From the NCBI RefSeq assembly GCF_037975245.1, contig NC_092565.1, forward strand, positions 3,237,499-3,301,498: a stretch of 64,000 bases of DNA. Direction: 5' to 3'. Below, piece after piece: positions 22,833-34,200 of this stretch. The position numbers were made by a program, and so were the translations under genes. Numbering within the stretch: position 1 is the stretch's first letter; each line of letters starts with the position of its first letter. Under the pieces are notes generated by a model. That model was not told the origin of the DNA and ran no database searches. It saw only the letters and a list, made by a program, of their open reading frames with translations. This DNA is from Apostichopus japonicus (taxonomy: Eukaryota; Echinodermata; Holothuroidea; Aspidochirotida; Stichopodidae).

Positions 22833-24771
22833 CAACCTTCACCCATCACATGGAAACTAAAATGTTTTGTGAATAAAGACCTATATGAGGAACTTAAAGT
22901 TAACATTAAATTAATTACACGCACAAATATAATTTTTATTTTTTGCTTTTTATTAATCCTTTTTGTATCCAAGAATTTAACAAACACATTTTTTCAATTG
23001 TAATTTTTCCCACTTAATTTCTTCTCTTTTCAATTTTCTTCTCAGATATCTACATGGTCTTGGAATTATTTCAAGGTGTTTTTCCATAGTTTCATATTAT
23101 ATTCTAGCCTTCTATGTACATTTATTTATGAGATGTTAATTTCTCGATCATGTTTGTCTTCATTCCTTACATGATTGCTACACGGTATATCTTCTATCGA
23201 ATTAAAATAGTGAGTAAACAACTATAAAAAGCATGGTTTAGCCTACATGTTAAGTTAAGATTTCAGAGGTAAATCATAACATCACTATTTCCTGCTCATA
23301 TGAAAATAGCATGCAGTAATTTATGTCTCAGAGTATTCATTTGCACATGTTTTAGTACAATAGTCTATATATAAGAGTTACTCCTAAACTTGAGTATTTA
23401 CATGTTTAGCTTCGTATAGGCTACTAACAGCTTAAAGTTACTGACGTGACGATGATAGTTTATAACTTTTAATGTGGACTTGTGTCGCTCCCCTCCCCCC
23501 CCCCACTCCCCCTCACGAACCATCCCCGCTGGACAACATAAAAGCATCAATAGGCAGGGCGTTACAAGCTGCAGTACTTTTAATCATAAAAGATGCTTAT
23601 ATTTAACACTTACTATATAGGGCCTACCACGTGTTTATAACGATGGCCTATAGTGTGTTTCAGCCCCTCTCCACCCCCACCCCCCTAAACGAAGTTAGAA
23701 TCCGAGTGACTCTATTATAACTTCTGCTAACTATTGTATCGGGATTATCGTTCGCCTTTTGTAACCCGATTAATGAAGATGGTATACCAAGAAGTACACG
23801 AAACCTCTACACATCTCAACCTTTCCCCGGCACACTTACACCTTACACAGTAAAAGGCTTATCTACATATACATGCATACACACCCGACAATGATCACAC
23901 AGTCACAATGCAAAGGGACTCCAGGGGTTGAGAGCGGAGCAGTCGTTCGGTAGTTTGGTTTTCGTGCCCAGGTTCTTTCCTGGGTGACTTTTCTTTAAAA
24001 GTACATATACCTGCATATGTGTATTTAATTTATATAGCTGTGTAGCATATCATATACAGAGTTGACTTGGAAGTTAGTGTAACGTAAACAATATTTTGCT
24101 ATCAAACTTACTCAATCAATAAGACGACAATTAAGAAATGTAATTGGCATAATTCAGCCTATACATTTGCTGCAAATTGTTTAAAAAAGGAACTTAGTAC
24201 TACGTGAAGGTTTATCTTCTTTACTTCTCTTGTAAACCTGGTCTATATTAGACAGCATTTAAAACATAACTCACCAACTATACAGCGTTTTTTTCGCCTC
24301 AACAAGTTTGATGGAAGAGCCTGTCAGGTGTTTAACAACGCAACTGAAGAAACAGAACGAAAACGGGCCCTTATACCCATATGCAGCTGCACGATAACAA
24401 ACAGTCCAGTCTTACGTAATATTTGAGTTTTGACTTTTTCTCTGCATGCAATATACTTGCTTTGTTGTCATTGGTGATCACGTGTTATACGTCATTGTCG
24501 CTGTTAGCTGATCGGACAGATAAATAAAAACGATTTGTCATCGATAGGATTTATCGAATACATATAACTGTATATGCCTGCGTGGGCTAGTTATATAAAT
24601 TTGAAGTCCTTACTATGCATGATCGGTTCGTTACGTCATCATGTATTTCAAAGTGGGCCTGTTTGAGTGGGGAAGGTGGGGGGGGGGGTTCGGGGAGGGG
24701 GTAAAAGATGAGTTCATATAATGGTCACTAGCTTTGATAAACATTCAAGTTTTGCTAGTGCTCTTCATATG
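22833..24771. other. Intergenic sequence with no recognised feature
   Basis: AT-rich sequence, C-runs at 23497 and 23678, and a G-run at 24681. No coding or RNA signal is visible. Confidence 0.4.
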
Positions 24772-25132
24772 CAGGGGCGTCGGAGCCGGTACGGCAGGTC
24801 CGGCGAACGCCGGACCAATATTCATGGCGCAAAACAAAAGAAAAAAAAGTAGGACTAAGAAAAAAAAATTGCAAAATATAAAGAACCAAAATGAAACAAG
24901 CAAGTAGGCTAAATGTGACTACTCTGGCATGGCAGGGGTCTTGTTTTCAAGCTCAGGAAGTGCCATTTCCTGCAATCTAGGAGGCATTTTTTCGAAATTT
25001 TCTCCATTACGCTACGCGCCAACCATGGTGGCGCGAAGCGTAGTTTGACCTACCAAACGTCCCCCGATAATTATGATAGATGGCCACACTCTGATCTGTC
25101 GTACCAATCCCAAATAGCTTCCGACGCCCCTG
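24772..25132. mobile_element. Complete hAT-like MITE, 361 bp
   Basis: The left end CAGGGGCGTCGGAGC and the right end GCTTCCGACGCCCCTG are inverted repeats. The flanks read ...ATATG| and |ATATG..., a likely 5-bp target-site duplication. Inside is an imperfect hairpin around CTACGCGCCAACC and GGTGGCGCGAAGCGTAG. No ORF is present, so it is non-autonomous. Confidence 0.8.
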
Positions 25133-25590
25133 ATATGTGTAACTATACCAGTTTGTTATCACATTTCATGTACTATACCGTATAACGTATGCAAAATAAA
25201 TTCGAATTGAATTGAATTATGAACTTTTTCTTTCATAGTAGTGATGAATAACAAAAAGAGATATTTAACAGTTTTGATATTTTTGTTAGCTTAGAATTTG
25301 GTAGCTTATCTGATCATCCTAAAATGACGTCTTCCAAGGACGAGAGAAGGGATTGCAGAGAACAAACAAATCAAGAGAATATAGGGGTTGGGGAGGGGGT
25401 AAAAGTTATCCACGTTAGGTGACATCTCTGGCAGCTGATCGCCACAGTGATTACGTCATTTTTGTCCCTCTTGACAACAAGATCAAATCTCCAGCAACAT
25501 CTGCTTATAGATCTATCGTGTGGAATCAGTGAAGTGTTAGTAAATCGCGACTAACTGGCCTCTGAGGATCTTGATGCTTTGTAGTAGAAT

Positions 25591-25620
25591 CAGGGAGTTG
25601 TTTTCCATAACAACTCCCTG
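25591..25620. repeat. Short hairpin, copy 2 (perfect)
   Basis: CAGGGAGTTGTT and AACAACTCCCTG pair perfectly over 12 bp around a 6-base loop. It is nearly the same sequence as the hairpin at 15311-15338. Confidence 0.9.
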
Positions 25621-26027
25621 GTAGAATGTAGCCTACATTCAGTACACGTACGATGTACACACAATCAGTACACACAACATTATGCTACTGTAATTTGTAC
25701 ACCTGTGATAGAAGAAAACACTGCAAGGGTGATCTGACCGTGTTTAATACTAAATCACAATAGAGAGATACATCCCATTCTCCATCTGTATGTTTGGTGT
25801 TACGTTGAATAACATCAACTAAGTATTGGATGTAATTTCAATTGTTCGCTAGGTTAATGGACCTGCATACTTCATTGCAAGCAGTAAATGAAAACTGATT
25901 AAGGCTACTGGAGATAACTTTATGATTATTATACTAGCTGCATTTAAGTTACAGTGAAACCGTCGAACCGGTGATTTTGCCATGTTGCCATGTGTTAAGG
26001 AAGCAAAACTGAATCCATATATTCTTT

Positions 26028-26795
26028 GCAGTAAGTTAAAGGCATTGAAGACTCGCCCCAAACCGCGTGCCGCGATCAGAAAAAGTTAACTTTCCGTTGC
26101 TTGCAAGTGAAGTTTTCTTTTTGTCGCTACAAAATGCAGACAGTAATGAAACGTGATACCTTGTTATCTTTAGCTGGACCTGAGATGTCCGTCGCTGTAT
26201 CGTTTGTACACTGTGTTCTGGGTATTGACCGTAGCTGTATGCATTGTCTGTACACTAGTATACAAATAATAAATGGTTATGAGTGCAATAGTGCAAATAT
26301 TTCATGAGTTGAATGATGGAATGTTCCATTCAACGAGGCGCAGCCGCGTTGAATGGAACCAATTACATCTTTCAACGAATGAAATATTTGCACTATTGTT
26401 CGAATGGAAACCATTCATTATTTGTTTTATACAATACCTTCAAATTTGGATATAATTGGATGTAAAATGCACTCATGCAACAGATTGTTTTGAACAGACA
26501 GGTTTCTCTGCTCTCTTACCATTGAAAAAAAAAGTGTTATCAAAAAGGTATAACACATGGTTCTATTTCATAGAGTGCAATAGAGCGGATTTTGCATGCA
26601 ATCGACGAGCAATTGACCAATCAAATGGCCGGAATATAATTAGGTGTTGTATAATGTCTAATTACCGACGGTAGCAAGCTGTGTGTGTATTTTCTGGGAT
26701 TTGATGGTGGTGTCTAACACTTCTGTTATACCTCATTCGAAACTAGGTCAGATTACCGGCATGAGACGTTTCTTTGTGCGCGAGTCTTCACACCC
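26028..26795 (+). mobile_element. MITE-like element, left copy, split by an insertion
   Basis: About 335 bp of this stretch (26028-26268 and 26703-26795) is the reverse complement of 28531-28857. Each copy has its own short inverted ends: ATTGAAGACTCGCC at one side and GCGCGAGTCTTCA at the other. The left copy is interrupted by about 434 bp of foldback sequence that the other copy lacks. The original target-site duplication is not clear. Confidence 0.8.
26269..26702. mobile_element. Foldback element 2 inserted in the MITE copy
   Basis: About 26264-26424 folds on itself. GTGCAAATATTTCAT pairs with ATGAAATATTTGCAC, and TTCCATTCAACG with CGTTGAATGGAA, around an apex AGGCGCAGC. The tail after the head repeats GAGTGCAATAG and contains GACCAAT. 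TTATACAA just after the head is matched by TTGTATAA in the tail. The layout resembles the element at 18577-18932. The sister MITE copy supplies the empty site. Confidence 0.75.
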
Positions 26796-28530
26796 TTTGA
26801 TACGCAATTTTTGGCGTTATTTAGTTGGGATTTTCCACGTGTTGTAACTTGTGAAGTAGGTCAATGCAATACAGATACATGGGCTGCTAGCATTAGTATA
26901 TACTAACTTTGTATACATTGCACCACAGTACAGGGAAACTCTAACGGACTTGCGTGACCCTGCGAGGTCATATCTGATCGGTGATACGCGGTGCAGAATT
27001 ACCTCGGCCAAATCGAACATGATATCGTGAAGATAGGGCTGGTCAAAGTAGGTAGGCCAGACGGGTTGTAAATTGTTCAGACGTTGTATTTAATATGTCT
27101 GGACCCGACTGCTTATAGGCTTATATGGTCGGGTTCAATGTGTGCTCCATTAGCGCAGGGCAGAAGACTACGCCATGAAGGGTATATATAGAGCAACTAA
27201 GTGTCTGCTGCGGTACTGGACGATGGTGTTTTACTATAATTAGTATACTTTATACAATCACCTGACAGCCCCGTTAATCACATGACACGATTACCGACCA
27301 ATCAGCATCCATATAGCCTACGTCACACAGTTTGTATCTAAGAAACGAGTTCAGCGTGAACGTTTCATTTCAGTAAGCCGTATTGTTTACAGAATGAATC
27401 AGTCATTATTGTAGGATAGCCCGACACAGGATAACACCAATATCCTTGAGCAAACACAACTGAGATTAACACCCTACTTACCGTTTACGTAGAATAGTAT
27501 GGCAATCATGTGATCATGACTATGGAATTGAATGAACAAATGTGTGTGAAGTTTGTATATGCCATCACGCGATTAGCAGTGCACATTTAACCCCTTTAAG
27601 AGATAGTGAAGTACCACCCTAGTACCACCCGGTACTATCGGATATCTTATCACAATTATTAATGACGAATTTTTAAAGGTAACTGGGTCATATATATCGC
27701 GAATAATGTATTTTAAATAGGTGTCCACTTTTTGAGGGTGACATGCAGCAAGTACCTGTCGCGGTAGCGATTATATCATGTTCACACCAAAATCATGAGA
27801 TTCCCGGATTCAAATCCTCACCAGGAAACAGATTCTCTTGACCTATTCAAATGTGTTGCTTTGTAGTATTGTTGAGCGGAGTCTTCGGTGGATTTGGTAT
27901 TTCTGGTCATTGCGAATTGTGTTTGAAATGAATGTTTGGAATGTTTGGTTCCTTTCTTTCACTGCAGCGATAATGAATTGAGTTCCTCAGCACCTCCATC
28001 AGTGTTTGAGAAAATGGGTCAGTTACTGAGGTGCACTCTTCTTGTCCGTCGGCTAGGGACGTTAAATCGCGGTCCCGGGAACAGAAATGGGTGCGAGAAA
28101 CTAGATGTTATTACTGGCAGCTGCCTTGTTTACAGAATTTGTTTTAGAGCAAACGATAAAGCAATAAAACCTAGAGGCGAAGAAATCATTGAAGACAGAA
28201 AATGAGCAAGAACATTTTAGTATACCTGTTACTAAGTAACAATTGTGCTTTAATTTTTTTTGGTAGAACGTACGTAGTAACAGTCTTAAAAATTACAATA
28301 CGAATTTCGAGGTCGTTTCGTAATGTTGCATCAACGGTATCAAGGGGATACATTATAGACAGCTTGGATGCGAGATTTATTTCCCCAAATACCCAATGAA
28401 TAGTTGTGAGAATCAACGTTGAAATAACGGTCAACGGTTATCCAGGTAGAAGCCTACATTATTACATTTAAACATGAAGGTGTTAACTTGATAATAAAGA
28501 CATCGAACATGGCATTCAGAGTCGTTATAG

Positions 28531-28857
28531 GGAGTGAAGACTCGCGCACAAAGAAACGTCTGATGCCGGTAATCTGACCTAGTTTCGAATGAGGTGTAAC
28601 AGAAGTGTTAGACACCACTATTTAGACACTGGTGTACAGTCAATGCATACAGCTACGGTCAATACCCACAACACAGTGTACAAACGATACAGCGATGGAC
28701 ATCTCAGGCCCAGCTTAAGATAACAAGGTATCACGTTTCATTACTGTTTGCATTTTGTAGCGACACGAACAAAACGTCACTTGCAAGCAACCAAAAGTTA
28801 ACTTTTTTTCAGAGGGCGGCACGCGGTTTGGGGCGAGTCTTCAATGTCTTTAAGTTG
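28531..28857 (-). mobile_element. MITE-like element, right copy, uninterrupted
   Basis: This is the reverse-complement copy of the left element. It shares the GTGAAGACTCGCGC and GGGGCGAGTCTTCAATG ends and the internal GATACAGCGATGGACATCTC block. The 1.7 kb between the two copies has no recognised gene. Confidence 0.8.
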
Positions 28858-29094
28858 CAGAAGAGCTGCTCGGTATGGGCACGAAGTTCATAATAAGTTT
28901 AACCAGACCTTTTCATATGATTTACATGAATAGCCTACGATTAAGACACACAGGATAAGAGAGAACAATTTGATGGGTTTGTATATCTGACGCCGTCGAT
29001 TGGAGTTTCGTATAGTGACGTCATCGTTTAAAATTAAAACGAACGCACTTTGTACATTTGGGGTACATGTAATTCGTAGCATGGGTATATCATT

Positions 29095-29720
29095 GCAGGG
29101 GACAATATTTATGATTACAATTGGGTAACGGATTATTTTGTCCCTCGTGTTAACATCCTTAGCGACAATATTACGATTACACCTGCATAACAGTATAGTT
29201 TGTCCCCCTATAAACATTACAGGAGACAATATTTAAAATTTGATAAACAGTATATTTTCCCCGTAAACATTACAGAGGACAATGTTTATGAATACAGCTG
29301 TGTAACGGTATATTTTGTCCCCATGCATATATCACAGTAGGGGGACAATATTTACGATTACACCTGGACCTGTATATTTTGTTCCCTATAAACATCATTA
29401 TAGATAACAATAGTTATGAATACAACTGTGTCATGGTTTATTTTGTCCCCATGCATATATTATAGCAGGGGCACAATATTTACGATTACACCTGTGTACC
29501 TGTATATGTTCCCTGTAAACATCATTATAGGGGACAATATTTGGGATTACACCGGCATAACAGTATATTTTCCCCCCGTAAACATTAATTACAGGGTGAC
29601 AATATTTAAGATAAAACATGTGTAACAGTATATTTTATGCCTCATTAAACATTATTACCGGGGAACAATATTTACGATTACACCGGTGTAACAGTAGCCT
29701 ATATTTTTTCCCCGTTTAGA
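29095..29720. repeat. Diverged tandem array, ~62-bp unit, about ten copies
   Basis: ACAATATTTACGATTACACC-like phrases recur at about 29102, 29165, 29226, 29278, 29344, 29405, 29472, 29533, 29598 and 29663. Each is followed by AACAGTATATTTT, CCCC and AACATTA. The GGGGACAAT start and the TTTTGTCCCC block make each unit partly self-complementary. Confidence 0.85.
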
Positions 29721-31190
29721 AATTGTCTGCGGGACGAAATTTGATAAGGAAACAATGACTGGACCGGACTAAATAATCTTCCAACGTTGGCTTTTCGTAT
29801 TTCTTAGATCAAGTTAAGATGGCAAAACATCTCCAAAAATATTTCTTAAGGCATTTTCCCACTGGCTATCAGTCATAATTCAAAAACTATACAACAATTT
29901 AAGGAGTTTTGAGACAAATATGCTGTTGTTGCTGCAAGCATTTTTTTGGGAAGATAGATGCTCTTACAACCTCAGATTTTCATTGCGATAAATATCGCTA
30001 TGGTTCAGGCAGTGTAATGGAGTAATAGCGATATTTTTCCGCGAACCAATCTGCAGCTAAAAGACAAGATAAATAATTGGGGAAAATGTAGGAAGTCGCG
30101 CTAATCGAGTAGCGGATCAAAGTAGCAGTGAGGTACTGTATAGGCCAAGGACTCGCGCACACCTAGCTACTGTATGGTATATACCTAGTGTATACTGTTG
30201 GAGCCCTAATGTAACAGAAGCCAAGCTATCTTCCTAGGTATTTTTGCCGATGTTTTATTTTTAATTATTTGAGACATTACAGTAGGCCTAGCTGCATGCT
30301 TATTTATGATTCTGCGACATGTTTGACTTTGTTCAACACTTACTTTTGGTGGGAAAAAAGTTTAAATGTCATACTGCACAGAAACATAATTTTCCAGTGT
30401 GCAATTACGTAGCACCATGTATCTGCCTAAGTGCAATGGCGAGTGAAATTTGGCGAGTAGAATTTTAGTCACGGTCGCCAAATAGCGAGTACCGGTACTT
30501 TTAAAATATTTGTCGAGGCCTGAAAAACTTGAAAACATGATTTCTCATGGTAGAAATCATGGATACTTGTCATACAGTAGGCCTACATGGTATATGGATT
30601 TGCCATATTAAGTTCAAGAATCATGTTGCTTGTACGGTCCAATCTCATTTGAGGTCACAAGAGGTCAAACTCTGAAAATCCTTTTATGTGACATCTATCG
30701 ATAAAAATCGTGGATACTGCTAATACTTGGTGTGTAGATGCATATCATTGAGTACAAGACCCCTATTGTGTTTGGTGGAGGTATGTATTGCCACGTACAG
30801 TAGACTCGGACCTGTGTTTATCATTCCATAATGTAATTGTATCAAAATGGTGGTTCGGGCCATTTCTATTGTACAGCTAGTTCTGGTTACTAACAAGCAA
30901 AAGCCTCGTGCAATGAAGTCATCGAAACCTCAATGCATTTTGCATTATATTACCTACGCCATCTGGAAATCGGGGGAAAGCAATACTTGACATTTCCATT
31001 ACACCTGTGAAGGTTCTGTGTCAATTCAATGTTTCCCCTTGGAGTTATAGCTAAAAAAAAATCGATTGCAATGCTAACTAAATTTGACCTTTGGTTCCGG
31101 GGGTCTGCAAGACAAAGGGGGGGGGGGGCTCCCTGGGGTACCTTCCCACAGTTTGAAGAAAATCGGCCCAGCCTCTTAGGAAGAGTTTAT
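29721..31190. other. Intergenic sequence with no recognised gene
   Basis: No coding signal. The phrase TCAATTCAATGTTTCCCCTT occurs at about 31022 and again at about 31288, marking a duplicated segment that runs into the TGACCT-rich stretch. Confidence 0.4.
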
Positions 31191-32240
31191 GACACAAATT
31201 GCGCTTAAACATACTCATTTGACCTCAACCACGTGACCTGTAACCTCGGTTCCCATGACAACCACATCTTTTGAAGGATTTCATGTCAATTCAATGTTTC
31301 CCCTTGGAGTTATAGCAACAAATCGCTTTTAACTTATATATATCATTTCTGTAATTACAATTTATGTTATGTTGATCTATGCGTCTACACGTGAAGTGAT
31401 AACCAAACCAGAGTGAAGATACTCAAACCCGAAGTTCCTGCCGTCACAGAAGAAATAGATTCTAATGTAGAACACAAGCTTCTAGAAGATTCAAACTGCA
31501 CCTAGTTCTTACAAGATATCTTAAAAAAAAAAACTCTGGTGAAAAATTACCTACCACAGCTACTCTCTCAGCACTTTTGTAGCAAAAGTGGTTGGTTGAC
31601 AATATCAGCCTGCACAATGACCTTGGGGAACCGAACTAGAGGTCAGGTCTTGATGTGTGTAAGGTCAAGTGGCTGTCAGAGAAAATTACGCTGTGGGATC
31701 ACTTCTGAAGACACAATTAACTGGACTTAACTTTAAAAAAAAAATCAAAGGCAGAGATCTTCTTTGCTTTACCTGTGGAATCTTGAGACATTATGTGTGT
31801 GCAAGGGTTTCAGGTTAAAACTGAGATTAAACGCTTTACGATATTGCCCTAATCTACCATGCTAATATGAATCTGTGGATGCTCAGATTCTAGAGATTAC
31901 AAAGGTTTTCACATTTCAAACTTTCAGCTTTGCTGACTCTTAGTGACCTCTGACCTCCGTCAAAAAACAATATGGACCTTGCACTGAATTCACGGAAGCC
32001 CTATGCTAAATATGACATCTACTGTTGTTACGTTTCTTGATATATCGTGTTTACAAGGTTTTCAAGATATGACCTCTAATGACCTTTGATATTCTCCAGA
32101 ATAGTGTCATAATTTTACACAGTATTCCACTAACCGCACATCTGAGTTTCCTTGATGTTGGGTTCTGGAGATAAGACTTTTGAGATTTTCATGTTTTGAC
32201 CTCTGCTGACCCCATATGACCTTTGACCTCCACCAAGAGC
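31190..32240. repeat. TGACCT-rich repeat-derived stretch
   Basis: Frequent TGACCT/TGACCC half-sites occur, for example TGACCTCTGACCTCCG near 31949 and TGACCTTTGACCTCC near 32217. The style matches the 399-bp satellite at 61370-63560, but the arrangement is dispersed and not a clean tandem array. Confidence 0.55.
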
Positions 32241-32310
32241 AATAGGGTTTTTGTACTAAATATGATGAAGCCACATGCCAAATATGAGATCTGCTGTGCA
32301 TACCTATCTC

Positions 32311-32981
32311 AAGCAAGGGCGGCGGAAGCATTTTTAATCTGGGGGGGGAGGGCACCGACATCAAAGGGCACTTTGCAGAAATTCGATTGGACTGATGCAG
32401 TCTTATATTGAGTACCCTTTATAACTCTTATCGTACTAACTTATTTGCGTATACACATCATTCCATCAACGTCCTGCCCCCCCCCCCCCCCCCCTCAAGG
32501 AAAATATGCATACTAGCACTGCAATATCCAATGTGCAAATTGGGAAACAAGGAACAAGTTTTCTTTTGAGACAAAATGAGGTGAAAACATGCTAGTTGCT
32601 AATGTAGGAATCTTCCGAATTGAGTTTATTTCTTGTTAATATCTTAACAAATTTTTTCCATTCGAAATAGCCTGAGTTTGACCCACAGAAATTCATTAAA
32701 AGTCAGGGGCGTAGCCAGGATTTGCAAAGTTGTATGCACGACTATCTGAGCGGAGCGCCACCATCAGTTGGCGCGGAGCGTACAAGAAAATTTTTGGTTT
32801 TACAAACCCCTCAGATGGCCGGAAACGTCCCTTCCCGAGTGTTCATTCTGGTTCCATGACCTCTTGCTAACTTGAGACACCTGAATTTTTATGTAGAAAA
32901 AGGGCACATTTTTAACCTGAGGAAAAGTGGGGGGGGGGGGGCACGTGCCCCCTGTGCCCCCCGGTTCCGCCGCCCTTGCTT
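32311..32981. mobile_element. Element bounded by 17-bp perfect inverted repeats
   Basis: AAGCAAGGGCGGCGGAA at 32311-32327 is matched exactly by TTCCGCCGCCCTTGCTT at 32965-32981. The interior has G- and C-runs, no ORF, and an hAT-like start (CAGGGGCGTAGCCAGGATTT, 32704), suggesting a nested or chimeric element. I see no clear target-site duplication. Confidence 0.65.
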
Positions 32982-34200
32982 TTTAACCAATACCAATAAT
33001 TTTGTAATATCTGACTTCTCCAAGTTACCAGAAATGTTAAAGTCACACACACAGTTACATGGGACAAGTTTAAAACTGATAAACATATTACCTTCCTAGG
33101 AGATAAGGCCAAGGAGTACTGTGTATTATTACATAGAGGGTGACGAGAGAGGCTTGTAGTGGTCATATATATGGTAATTTGTCTCGCAGACACACAGCTT
33201 AAGAGATCTCCCCCACTCCCCCACCACAGCCCTTCCTTTTCCCCCCTAATTTTAGATTAAATACTGTTATGATAATGTACAACTTTACAAAATCTCTAGA
33301 CCTAACGGTATCACTATCAACTCCTGTCTTCTTCGGGGTATTAGCTTTGAATGAAAAGATGAATAGACAAGGTTATGAAGAAAGGCAGACATGAAAAAAT
33401 GTGTCTCGGGCTGAAAATAATCAACAGTAATCTTAAGTCCAAATGCCCATAGTGTTCTTCAATGTTTACCCTGATGCCCTTCAAAGATTGAGAGAAGAGA
33501 GTATTAAGAAAAAACTATGATAATGTGCTGTACTTAGGCCAACTTCTTTAACCAATAACAATAATTTGTTAATATCTGACTTCTCCAAGTTACCACACAA
33601 GTTAAAGTCTCTTTTCCTTTGTCTTTCCCTGTGGTCATATTCTACCGGTTCTAGCGGACGTCGCCGAGACCGCAGGAGGCACTCTTTCTCTTTCTCTCTT
33701 TCTTTCTCTTTCTATTTCCTCGCCACTCTCAGCTCCTTCCTCCCCTCATTCCTCTTCTCTCGTATCTCTCACCCATTACTCTCTCTTAGGGGACCATTCG
33801 GGCTCGGGATTCGATATTATATCGCTTGGAGTTTGTTTCTCTGCTCCATAAACCAACTATCTATCTCTTGCCACGAAGCAAGGATTCAATCTGATACGCG
33901 CCCGGTATTTATGACATATCGTGGTCTTTGCACAAGACCCTGCGCAATTAACGCATTCAAGCTGGCTACGGGAAGATATAATTGAAGCCCGAATAAGGTA
34001 AATAACAATTGAGAAACAACAATTGTAACGGGAGCATTAGGGGAAGGAATGTAAGTTATTACATGGGACAAATTTGAAACTGACAACATATTACCTTCCT
34101 AGAAGATAAGGCCAACAAGTACTGTGTAATGTGTATTAATAGGTAGAGGGTGATGAGAGAGACATGTAGTGGTTCGTATAAATGGTCATTTGTGTGAAAC
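32982..34200. repeat. Duplicated segment, second copy split by ~440 bp
   Basis: Positions 32982-33190 (TATCTGACTTCTCCAAGTTA, then ATTACCTTCCTAGGAGATAA) recur as 33545-33612 plus 34057-34195. The 33613-34056 stretch between the two halves is absent from the first copy. It has CT-rich simple sequence (33680-33740) and AACAATTGAGAAACAACAATT near its end. It looks like an insertion of unknown class. Confidence 0.6.

Noticed and set aside
27770-27830. tRNA-like segment with GGATTCAAATCC
   Set aside because: Only a B-box-like motif is present; the A box and cloverleaf stems cannot be formed. At most it is a worn SINE piece.
33566-33985. 139-codon plus-strand ORF
   Set aside because: It runs through CT-rich simple sequence and the inserted segment of a duplicated repeat. 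Its composition (Ser/Phe/Leu) follows from the TCTTT repeats.
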